A DNA stretch of 64,000 nucleotides, from assembly GCA_025558075.1 (NCBI GenBank), contig JAHLKF010000005.1, forward strand, positions 992,001 to 1,056,000, written 5' to 3'. This document shows positions 56,677 to 64,000 of this stretch, one piece after another. The notes under the pieces are model-generated. The model searched no databases, had not been told where the DNA came from, and saw nothing but the letters and a program-made list of their open reading frames with translations. The position numbers and the translations under genes were made by a program. The stretch comes from Gaertneriomyces semiglobifer (lineage: Eukaryota; Chytridiomycota; Chytridiomycetes; Spizellomycetales; Spizellomycetaceae). Each line of letters starts with the position of its first letter. Within the stretch, counting starts at the first letter, position 1.

Positions 56677-59600
56677 TTAAGCGATGCTTGAGAGATTGCG
56701 GTCAGGAAGTGGGTGTTGTTTCCGTATCCGATCCGTAAAGTGTGAGAGGAGATACACGCAAGCAGCTAACCCTGCCAACCCCAATCCCACACCATGTAGG
56801 ACGCGTAACGCCTGTGGGATGATCACAAGCATCTCACCATCACTCTTGTTGTTGTTGTTGTTGCGATGGAGGTATGTGTACATACCCACCACACACCGCG
56901 CCATCGCCGTGCCGAGGAGTATCCCACTCACAACCGTCACACCGCCCGTTCCCGCATCTCTCTTTGGTCCCGTCGCAACACGTACACAAATCGCCACGCA
57001 GAACAAACCAATGAGGGGTCCCACTTCACTACCAGTCGTAGTTGATATCGCTGTAGGAGAGGAGACGAGTAAGACCGTTGCCCCCGCCACGAGAACGACG
57101 AGACGTGATATCGTCATCATCGTCTTTGTTGCATATCGTGTGTGATGCATGTCAAAGAGTGGAGAGAGGAGGACACCCAGAAGAGGGATAAGGAGTGTCC
57201 AGTCCCATGATGCGCAGGAGAGGGAGGGGATCGTGAGGGTCGGGAAATGGAGGAGGAGAGTGATGCTGCTGATGGTGAGAGAGGTGGAGATGGGTATGAG
57301 GAGTTTCGGGAGGACAGTGGATACCGAGTGTGTGTGGATGTACAAAGCCAGACCGAGGAGGAGGAAGGTGGAGCCGACCGTTAAGAGGGTCCGGATGATA
57401 GTCCAGGAGAGTGGAATTGGAATGGTGTTGGTGTTGGAGAAACAGGGGAGGTAAGTGAAAGGAGATGCCGGGAGACCGCCAAAGGAGAGGCCGCCAATAA
57501 AGGCCGCAGATCCAAAGGAAAGGAGCAGGACGGGCCAGAACCCGAGTTTGGGGATATCGCCATGATGAGTAGCGGGGACTTGCTCAGATGGAGATTGTGG
57601 CTGAGCCTGAGAACGTGTCCGAGGTTTCTTCCACATTTCCAATGCCCAGAGAAGAGCGGACAAGACCATAGCACAAGTCACACCCGCACCGATCCATCGC
57701 TCACGATCAGGTGCCACTGCGACCACCCCGCCAAGCACCGGTGCAAACACCAACACCCACCCTCCCAAAACATTCATCATCCGACGCGTCCATTTCCCTC
57801 CCCTTTTCCCTCCATGGGACATCATGGCGGCACCCAGGACCCATCCACCTGCTCCGCCAACACCGGCAACACCCATCATCGCATCACCCACTTCCCCGCT
57901 CCCCACTCCCGCACCGGCCGCACACCATGCCATCATCCACATTAAACACCCCATCAACAACTTATCCCTCGTACGTCGGTTCCATGAGCCCACCCACGTC
58001 CAAAGACACGCTGACCCCATCCCAATCACAGTACCAATAACACCACGGTGTCCTGTCGCACTCAGTACCAATAAAAGGTAGGCCAGCTGGGCAAGGACGA
58101 TACCTGTCATACCAGCGATACTCACCCTCTCCCTATCCTCACCCTCAAACGGTGTCTCAACTTCTTCCACAGTCATACCCAACGGTGGGTCGACAGAAGG
58201 AGTATCACCTCCCGTCCCAGAAGTCTTCCTCACTCGTCCCCCCTTGTCATACTGTTCCTCCTTGATGGGTTCATACATCCCGCCCAAGTTGTTCTCCATA
58301 GCTTTATCTCCTCCATAGATAGTCTTCGCAACACCTACACTTCCCGGAGTCAGACACTCAACGCGGTACACCTCCACAGCACGCACCCCTTTATCCATCG
58401 CAAGGAACGTCGTCAAACTACCCTGCACATCATACGGGAGCAAGTCTTTTCCCTTCCCCATCACCATCACCCCGTCGTCATTTACAACAGACAAGTCACC
58501 CACACCCGAATCAACAGCACTGGCGTCCCCCGTTGCTGACATGTCTGATGTGAAACAACTTGACGCAACCGTGTCGCGGGTGACGCTGCGTGCCAGCCAT
58601 GGTCGGCGTACGGGACCCAGTGCGGTTAGAGATGTGAATGTGGGTGGTATAGGATGGGCAGAGTCGTCTTGGAAATGCACCGCGTCTTCCGGTAGAGGGT
58701 TCAGTTGTGTGGTGGTGGTGGTGGTGGTACTCTGGACCGGGACAGAGTGGTGGTGATGATCCTCCGCGCTAGATGCAACAAGTGTATGCGCATGACGATT
58801 TTGTGAAGGAGCCGAAAAGTGACCATCGACAACCGCCATGTCACTGCGAGCAGAGGAGAACGAGGGACGTGGGCGCTTGCGGTCAGAGGACGACGGTTCC
58901 TCAGGACTACGCGACGCACTCGCTTCACCGGCGGCGGACGTTTCAGTTGTTTCACTCGAACTTGGTATGCTCACCATAAGGTTCTCTGACCCATCACCAT
59001 GTGGCCTTGAAGGCGGCACCGCAATCGAAACGTGAAACGATCGTGCATCGTCCTCACGAACCGGTGAAAGCCGCAAGATCCCATCTTCATCATTCGCTTT
59101 TTCCCTATACCATTCAATGACATCCATATCCGCATCCTCTTGACGCTCTACTCCACTTTGAAGCTTTGAAAGTCGCTCGACACGTTTCTCGGATCGCACC
59201 CATTGAATCCCATCCAACCCCTCCAACACCCGTCTCCTCAACTCCTCCTCCTCTGCATTCCCGACCATGTATCCGGTATCACTTCCATCAGTGCGTTCCG
59301 TCCACATCGGGCTTCCTGCAAGGGTGGTACATGTCCCCGTTTCGTGAATGTCCGAGATCTCCGAAATCGGGGAGAGCAACGGTACAAATGGAGCAAAACA
59401 CTGCAGGGTGCTTGATGTCACAGGGACGGCCTGTGCTGCGGCGATGGGTGTGTGGGCGTCACATTGGATGCCTTGCAAGAAGGGGAAGATGTACGTCAGG
59501 TCGGTTTCACAGGAGGACAGTGAGGCGCTGCTGGTGGTGAGGGCTGATTCCTCAAGGTTGTGTAGGGTACCAAGCGCTGTCGGTCCTATATGTGTTAACG

Positions 59601-61455
59601 AGACGGGTGGATGCAAAGACAATGGTTCTGCGGTGCCAGGTGCGAGATGTGTTAGTGTCGAGGTACCGATCGTGATAGGAAATAAGGTATCTATCGTGCT
59701 GTGGTTTTCCTCTCGTGGTTGTTTGGGAACAGGCGTCGCCGTACCGGTGGGTACGTTTACCGTTTGGGCCTGTGCTGCCTCCGCGAGCGGGAACAAGAGT
59801 TTCAGATGTGTACTATCTGTTGCCGACTGCATTGAGGTAACGTCGTGGGACGGATGCATGGTCTTGGTGACAGTTGCTGTGCAAGATTCCAGGGTAGCGC
59901 CCGCGATACACGATGTCATGGGCGCACCGCTACGGATAGAAGTCATTGGGACGACGGAGTCCAGCCCGACCTCCTGTGCCGCGACTATAACGGACACCGT
60001 CGCGGCGGGGTGTAATTCCTCAGTTGCATTCGTCACCTTGATGGGCCACACGGGTTCCACCGTGCATGTTTTCCCGAGTTCCATTGGCTCGGAAGTCGTA
60101 TGCCCAATGCAAGCGGTATCGTGCGTCACCGTACCGCTCACAACGGGTATCACACATTGCGCTTCCTGTTCTGTCGTCGCACTTGCAACAGTCTCTGCAA
60201 CTTCCATAGAGTCCATTACAGTCTGCTGTACGCCACTCGCAATAGGAATCACACATTCAAGATCTGTTGCCGTACACGTCAAAGTCTCTGCACTGTGACC
60301 CGCAGTATCTTTCACAGTCTCCTGTACGCCACTCGCAATAGGAGTCACACATTGCAGATCGTGTTCTGTCGCCGTACAAGCAACAGTCTCTGCAACTATC
60401 ACAGAGTCTATCACAGTCTGCTGTACGCCACTCGCAATAGGAATCACACATTGCACATCCTGTTCTGTTGCCGTACACGCTGAAGTCTCTGCAGTCATGT
60501 CTTCCACAGTTTCCCGTAGGCCGCTCGCGAAAGGCATCACACATCGCAGACCCTGTTCTGTAGCCGTACAAACAACGGTCTCCACAACTACCATAGAGTC
60601 CACCACAGTTTCTAGTACGCCACTTGCAATAGGAATCACACATTCCAGATCTGTCGGCGCACACGCAACAGTCTCTGCACCGTGACCCAGAGTATCTCTC
60701 ACCATTACGCCAAAAGCATGCATAGATCGCTTGGCTGCGACACGCACAGGAGCAGGCTCAGACCTACTCGCACTCACCACCGTCCGATCATCATCATCCT
60801 CTTCCTCCTCCTCCTCCTCATGATTATTATGCGCTTCTGGCGTCCCAACACTCTTACTCTTTGACCGGATCTTAAACGGCCGATGAGGGGTTGCCCGAAT
60901 ATACCACGGATACTCCTGCTCATCCAGTACGTTGATGGGACTTGTAGGACTAACAATCTGTGGCCGAGCAGTAGAAGCTTCCGTCCACCACACTTGCGGC
61001 GTGTCATCCTCATCACTGTTATTGTTATTGTGAGAAGGACGGACGAGGGGAAAGCGGATGGGTTTAGAGACGGAGGCTTCTTTGTACCAAGGGTGTGCTT
61101 CGGGAACGGTGTCGGGGGAGACGGGCATGGGGTGATCGGGGGTAGCGTCGTAGTGCCATGGATCCGAGAGGGTGGACAGGGTGGTGTGACTCGTATCTAG
61201 ACTGAGACGGGGTTTGGACTTTTTGGAGAAAGTGGAGGAAGTGGTGCTGGTTGAACGAGATAGCAGTGTGTGGTTGTCAGGAGCTTGATTGGATTCTTCA
61301 ACTTGTCCAGGGTGGTCGCTATTGTTCTCGTTGTTGATGTTGTCGGTGGTGTCAACGTCAGGAGGTGGATCTACTAGGTGTTCCTCGTTTTTTTCTTGTG
61401 GTGGTGGAGCACCGTCCTTTGGGCGCAACCACATGAACAACCTCGGCCCGGTCAT
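56677..61455 (-). CDS. Giant repeat-containing multi-pass membrane protein, unknown
   Basis: A single intronless frame of 1592 residues starts at ATG 61455. Three parts can be seen. Residues 98-197 hold four copies of a motif like P-W-Y-x-x-A-T/S-x-x-R/K-P (DPWHYDATPDHP, HPWYKEASVSKP, QVWWTEASTARP, YPWYIRATPHRP). Residues 254-445 hold six repeats of 31-33 residues with the core CTATEQDVQCVIPIASGV and two Cys per unit. A long Ser/Thr-rich low-complexity region follows. From about residue 1110 to the end there are roughly 14 hydrophobic helices (for example GIVLAQLAYLLLVLSATG and LLIPLLGVLLSPLF). The count recalls 14-helix transporters, but no transporter signature was found. Codon use looks genuine (long frame without introns). 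Function not assigned. Confidence 0.7.
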   Translation of the reverse strand: MTGPRLFMWLRPKDGAPPPQEKNEEHLVDPPPDVDTTDNINNENNSDHPGQVEESNQAPDNHTLLSRSTSTTSSTFSKKSKPRLSLDTSHTTLSTLSDPWHYDATPDHPMPVSPDTVPEAHPWYKEASVSKPIRFPLVRPSHNNNNSDEDDTPQVWWTEASTARPQIVSPTSPINVLDEQEYPWYIRATPHRPFKIRSKSKSVGTPEAHNNHEEEEEEEDDDDRTVVSASRSEPAPVRVAAKRSMHAFGVMVRDTLGHGAETVACAPTDLECVIPIASGVLETVVDSMVVVETVVCTATEQGLRCVMPFASGLRETVEDMTAETSACTATEQDVQCVIPIASGVQQTVIDSVIVAETVACTATEHDLQCVTPIASGVQETVKDTAGHSAETLTCTATDLECVIPIASGVQQTVMDSMEVAETVASATTEQEAQCVIPVVSGTVTHDTACIGHTTSEPMELGKTCTVEPVWPIKVTNATEELHPAATVSVIVAAQEVGLDSVVPMTSIRSGAPMTSCIAGATLESCTATVTKTMHPSHDVTSMQSATDSTHLKLLFPLAEAAQAQTVNVPTGTATPVPKQPREENHSTIDTLFPITIGTSTLTHLAPGTAEPLSLHPPVSLTHIGPTALGTLHNLEESALTTSSASLSSCETDLTYIFPFLQGIQCDAHTPIAAAQAVPVTSSTLQCFAPFVPLLSPISEISDIHETGTCTTLAGSPMWTERTDGSDTGYMVGNAEEEELRRRVLEGLDGIQWVRSEKRVERLSKLQSGVERQEDADMDVIEWYREKANDEDGILRLSPVREDDARSFHVSIAVPPSRPHGDGSENLMVSIPSSSETTETSAAGEASASRSPEEPSSSDRKRPRPSFSSARSDMAVVDGHFSAPSQNRHAHTLVASSAEDHHHHSVPVQSTTTTTTTQLNPLPEDAVHFQDDSAHPIPPTFTSLTALGPVRRPWLARSVTRDTVASSCFTSDMSATGDASAVDSGVGDLSVVNDDGVMVMGKGKDLLPYDVQGSLTTFLAMDKGVRAVEVYRVECLTPGSVGVAKTIYGGDKAMENNLGGMYEPIKEEQYDKGGRVRKTSGTGGDTPSVDPPLGMTVEEVETPFEGEDRERVSIAGMTGIVLAQLAYLLLVLSATGHRGVIGTVIGMGSACLWTWVGSWNRRTRDKLLMGCLMWMMAWCAAGAGVGSGEVGDAMMGVAGVGGAGGWVLGAAMMSHGGKRGGKWTRRMMNVLGGWVLVFAPVLGGVVAVAPDRERWIGAGVTCAMVLSALLWALEMWKKPRTRSQAQPQSPSEQVPATHHGDIPKLGFWPVLLLSFGSAAFIGGLSFGGLPASPFTYLPCFSNTNTIPIPLSWTIIRTLLTVGSTFLLLGLALYIHTHSVSTVLPKLLIPISTSLTISSITLLLHFPTLTIPSLSCASWDWTLLIPLLGVLLSPLFDMHHTRYATKTMMTISRLVVLVAGATVLLVSSPTAISTTTGSEVGPLIGLFCVAICVRVATGPKRDAGTGGVTVVSGILLGTAMARCVVGMYTYLHRNNNNNKSDGEMLVIIPQALRVLHGVGLGLAGLAACVYLLSHFTDRIRKQHPLPDRNLSSIA
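60121..60696 (-). repeat. Coding tandem repeat, about 95 bp period, six units
   Basis: This is the DNA for residues 254-445 of the giant membrane protein. Units share ACAGTCTCTGCA and GCCACTCGCAATAGG-type words (plus strand) and vary at defined positions. Confidence 0.85.
60865..61164 (-). repeat. Four dispersed PWY motifs in coding sequence
   Basis: These are four copies of the W-Y/W/H-x-x-A-S/T-x-x-basic-P motif at residues about 99, 122, 156 and 183, spaced 23-34 residues apart. They are protein-level repeats only. Confidence 0.7.
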
Positions 61456-62828
61456 GGTTGTCTAACTTGTAGAGAGAGATGGTGCGATGATATGATCATA
61501 GAGTTCGCCGTTGTTGTGATGCGTTGTGGATCTAAGTGGAATGAATGCGATAGCGGAGTGACCTATAGAAGGGTTTGTTGACGTATGATTATGAGGCAAT
61601 GCATCCCTCGACCTGCTTCTTGCTGTGAGTGTACTGCTTCTATCTAAGATCTACCTATACTACTGGTTGCTGGTTATTGTTCTTGTTGTTAATGTTGTGA
61701 GTGTTGCTGTCGAATTGAGGCAAGAAGCAAAACGTTAATTAAACGGCGTCTTCCTTTGCAAAATCATAATTAACAGTTAACAGTTACTAGTTAGTATGAC
61801 TACCTAAGTAACTCGCACAGATCTAGATAAAAGCGGCCATGGCCATGGCCCGCAAAGCCGAACTGAATTGAATTTGAACTGCTTTCATCAACTGCCCATT
61901 ATCATGCATATGGGTATGTGTATTTGAACATTATGCGTCGTGATGAACAGCGAATAGGCTTGAATCCATAGTGCGATGCATTATCGAGATCCAGATTGTC
62001 CATGTCAGACGATTCATTATACGGATGCATTGCATTGCAGCTCATGAAAGAGAATTCGCACGCACCTACGCTAACTGTTAAGGAAGTGGTTGGCTAATGT
62101 ACGATCATAAAAGAGCGGATGGACCCAATCTTAAGAGAGGTGGGAAAGGCCTGCAATCCAGCTAATGATTGTGGTTCCTTCCATAGCTAGTACCCACGTG
62201 CATACTGAACCGTTATGCAGTTGTCATGTCGAACATAGAGAAGCTGAAAAGGTACTACTTTCTGTCCAAATGGACCATAAATGTGTGCATCGAAAAAAGG
62301 TGTGGAATCACCTAAAAGAGTCGCACATACATGGTGAACGTTCAATCCAAGCCTTTGAAGTTAACCAGCGTTCAAACTTGACATGCGGCTGCCAAGCTGT
62401 CGCCATTGGCGCTAACATAGTTTGACATGCCAGATACCCTGGTATCCGCACCGAAAACACAATAACCAGGTGCGTATAGATCAACAGCCTCAATGGGGCA
62501 TAATACTGTCCTGGCCGCTACGTTTTGATCGAAGCACAGCAGCGGCATTGATTCCGCAGAAGTATGCTTCGTTCATACTTTCCAGCGTACACTTTTCAAA
62601 CGAAACGTTTGCAGCACAAAGTTACCAGTGGCATGCCGAATCGTAATCCCTTCAAATTCAGGAAAGGTCTCTCAGAGGCCTTGGAAGCCGTGCTGCCGAC
62701 CTCTCAATTCTCCAAAAATTTAAAGATCTATATATATAATATATTCTAGTTCTCTCATATCCATGTTCAGTGCCAGGTGAGAGGAAGGCAGTTCCCATTT
62801 CGCGTGTTCGGGCAACCTATGGCACTCT

Positions 62829-62917
62829 TTAATTAAAGCATGTGATAATGTGTGCAATCACATGAGTGGCACGTGACAATGCTGACTCCCAAGTTAATTA
62901 ATAAGCGCCTTAATTAA
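62829..62917. promoter_or_regulatory. Cluster: three TTAATTAA, CATGTGAT inverted repeat, CACGTG
   Basis: TTAATTAA occurs at 62829-62836, 62894-62901 and 62910-62917. Between them are the perfect inverted repeat CATGTGAT (62839-62846) / ATCACATG (62857-62864) and an E-box CACGTG (62870-62875). It lies 490-580 bp upstream of the secreted protein gene. A regulatory role is inferred from density. Confidence 0.4.
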
Positions 62918-63244
62918 TATGGCGAAGGAAACTCCGCTACGCGTCGGCGTCGTGTCCTTTTCAGCGACTTTGCATTTGAGCGCAATGGCCGATGGGTTTT
63001 CGCGCATTGCGTTGCTTGCATGCACGCATTGCAGAACGAGAACTAGGTTATGAGGCATGGCAGGGACAGACAGAGAGCGAGAGCTAGAGAGGGAGAGGGA
63101 AGGGAAGGCGATCGAAATAACTTTGCTGCGCATAAATAATGAGAGCCCAGTACACTCTTTCTGACGCGTACTTAGTTTGCTGCGTACTGCGCAGATACAC
63201 TCATCATCTCCTTAAAGATGCAGCAAAGTAAGACCGTCCTTGGT

Positions 63245-63252
63245 TATAAAAA
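63245..63252 (+). promoter_or_regulatory. TATA box (TATAAAAA-like)
   Basis: TTATAAAAAGG lies about 155 bp upstream of the ATG at 63407, followed by a CT-rich stretch (63262-63305), as in highly expressed fungal promoters. Confidence 0.6.
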
Positions 63253-63406
63253 GGGCGGTCTGCTCTCTCTTGCCTTTTCACTCTCCTCCTTACCTATCCA
63301 TCCTCTTGCAGACCTTGCTTGGCTAGAATCCCATCCCGCAGCAAGAGTTCACCCTACATCAATAACACAGAAGAACACCTTTGCTTGGTAGACCATATCT
63401 CCAACA

Positions 63407-64000
63407 ATGCCGGCATTGTGGAGTAGAGTTCTGCTCGCTCTCTTTCTCTGCGCGGGTTTGGCCGCGGACCAAGCCAACGCCATTCCATGGCTCCGATCCT
63501 ACCTTAAGAAACCCACGTCCGCCTCTTCCCAACGTCGTTTTCTAAACGATGCCCTCGACGACAGCGTCAAGATGGGCTGGGAATCTCAACTTCCTTACGA
63601 CTTTTACCACGCACAACAAGGTCACGCCTCTCACTGTCCTCCTACCACCCCTTGGCCCCGCGACAATCTCGTTGCCGTCTGGGAAGGCGACCTCTCCAAC
63701 CGCAACAATCTATGTGGACACTGCGTCCAAATCACCCACAACGATCGCATGGTCGTTGCTCGTATCGTGGACGTCGTTCCCAAACTTCAGCGCGGCTTGA
63801 GGTTGAGTCCTGAAACACGCGATGCTCTCCAGATCTCGGAAACCACTGACTCGACTCCCACCGCTGCCATCCTGCACTGGAAACGCATTCCCTGTCCCGT
63901 TATCGTCGATGACGCGGACGAAGAAGAGGATCCTACTCCGTTCGGTATCACGCTTCAGGACAGGCGAAAACGTGATCATCACCTGTCCGGCGGCAGCGAT
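63407..64000 (+). CDS. Secreted expansin-like (double-psi beta-barrel) protein, 3' end cut
   Basis: The frame is open from ATG 63407 to the window edge (198 codons, no stop). The N-terminus MPALWSRVLLALFLCAGLAA is a signal peptide. The domain segment LVAVWEGDLSNRNNLCGHCV, VVARIVDVVPKLQRGLRLSP and AAILHWKRIPCP resembles the double-psi beta-barrel of expansin and loosenin-like proteins: the CGHC pair, a V-A-R-I-V-D strand with Asp, then L-x-L-S-P. Members loosen or bind plant or fungal cell-wall polysaccharide without clear hydrolysis. An acidic stretch follows the domain. No intron is evident. Confidence 0.6.
   Translation, partial: MPALWSRVLLALFLCAGLAADQANAIPWLRSYLKKPTSASSQRRFLNDALDDSVKMGWESQLPYDFYHAQQGHASHCPPTTPWPRDNLVAVWEGDLSNRNNLCGHCVQITHNDRMVVARIVDVVPKLQRGLRLSPETRDALQISETTDSTPTAAILHWKRIPCPVIVDDADEEEDPTPFGITLQDRRKRDHHLSGGSD

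Larger units (their letters stand above)
61456..63406. other. Divergent intergenic region, 1951 bp
   Basis: This is the largest gap in the window. Short open frames (62165-62425, 62564-62749, 62894-63133) have no recognisable product. A cluster of TTAATTAA words and an inverted repeat lie at 62829-62917, and a TATA box at 63245. No RNA gene recognised. Confidence 0.5.

Noticed and set aside
59348..60298. Long plus-strand open frame opposite the giant membrane protein gene (316 codons)
   Set aside because: It is antisense to the repeat region of the minus-strand gene; its length follows from the repetitive coding sequence on the other strand, and no domain is seen.

Overview
This is a nuclear chromosome segment from a fungus, most likely a flagellated (zoosporic, chytrid-type) fungus. 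About 29 of the 36 genes described have recognisable eukaryotic homologues, and most are split by very short GT-AG introns (I reconstructed about 55, nearly all 53-87 nt). Two genes belong to motile cilia or flagella: a DNAI4/WDR78-type axonemal dynein intermediate chain and an LRRC56-type dynein assembly factor. Fungal-style genes are also present: a PPZ-like phosphatase, a hybrid histidine kinase, a WSS1-like protease, COX9 and QCR10. A Spizellomyces-like chytrid is my best guess, but that placement is inference. No rRNA, tRNA, CRISPR or prokaryotic feature was seen.

Layout. 1-3391 (-) DNAI4-like; 3604-5742 (+) DNA polymerase alpha B subunit; 5881-7006 (-) DGCR6-like; 7217-8949 (+) TFIIIC subunit 5; 9043-11968 (-) UTP12/WDR3; 12276-12767 (+) MIA40/CHCHD4; 13185-14856 (-) PPZ-like phosphatase; 16127-18051 (-) CCT2; 18335-18761 (+) small membrane protein. 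From 19.1 to 25 kb lies an accessory block: two orphan genes with nuclease-like motifs (one with a C-terminal ubiquitin-like tail), a 76-bp direct duplication, a small orphan, and a tryptophan-rich 11-residue-repeat protein. Then: 26242-29440 (+) hybrid histidine kinase; 29774-31691 (+) multi-RRM-like protein; 32024-32704 (+) KH protein; 33356-33657 (-) COX9; 34515-35872 (+) PAQR receptor; 36202-36483 (+) QCR10; 36911-38061 (-) WSS1-like protease; 38938-41740 (+) secreted CBM21-GH13 alpha-amylase; 42089-43489 (-) Crypton-derived recombinase-like gene; 43743-45254 (+) LRRC56; 45432-46336 (-) NDUFAF3; 46498-49052 (-) SRRT/ARS2; 49748-50793 (+) eIF3f; 51088-51996 (-) RBBP9-like hydrolase; 52147-52954 (+) possible OB-fold protein; 54054-56044 (+) pyruvate dehydrogenase E2; 56677-61455 (-) a 1592-residue repeat and multi-membrane protein; 63407-64000 (+, cut) secreted expansin-like protein.

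The genes do not form operons. Recurring themes are mitochondrial function (MIA40, COX9, QCR10, NDUFAF3, E2), RNA and ribosome biology (UTP12, TFIIIC, SRRT, eIF3f, RRM and KH proteins), replication and repair (POLA2, WSS1-like, the OB-fold candidate) and flagellar dynein (DNAI4, LRRC56). The most novel material is the Trp-repeat protein, the giant repeat/membrane protein, the nuclease-like plus ubiquitin-like orphan gene, and a 14-bp motif shared by the upstream regions of COX9 and QCR10.
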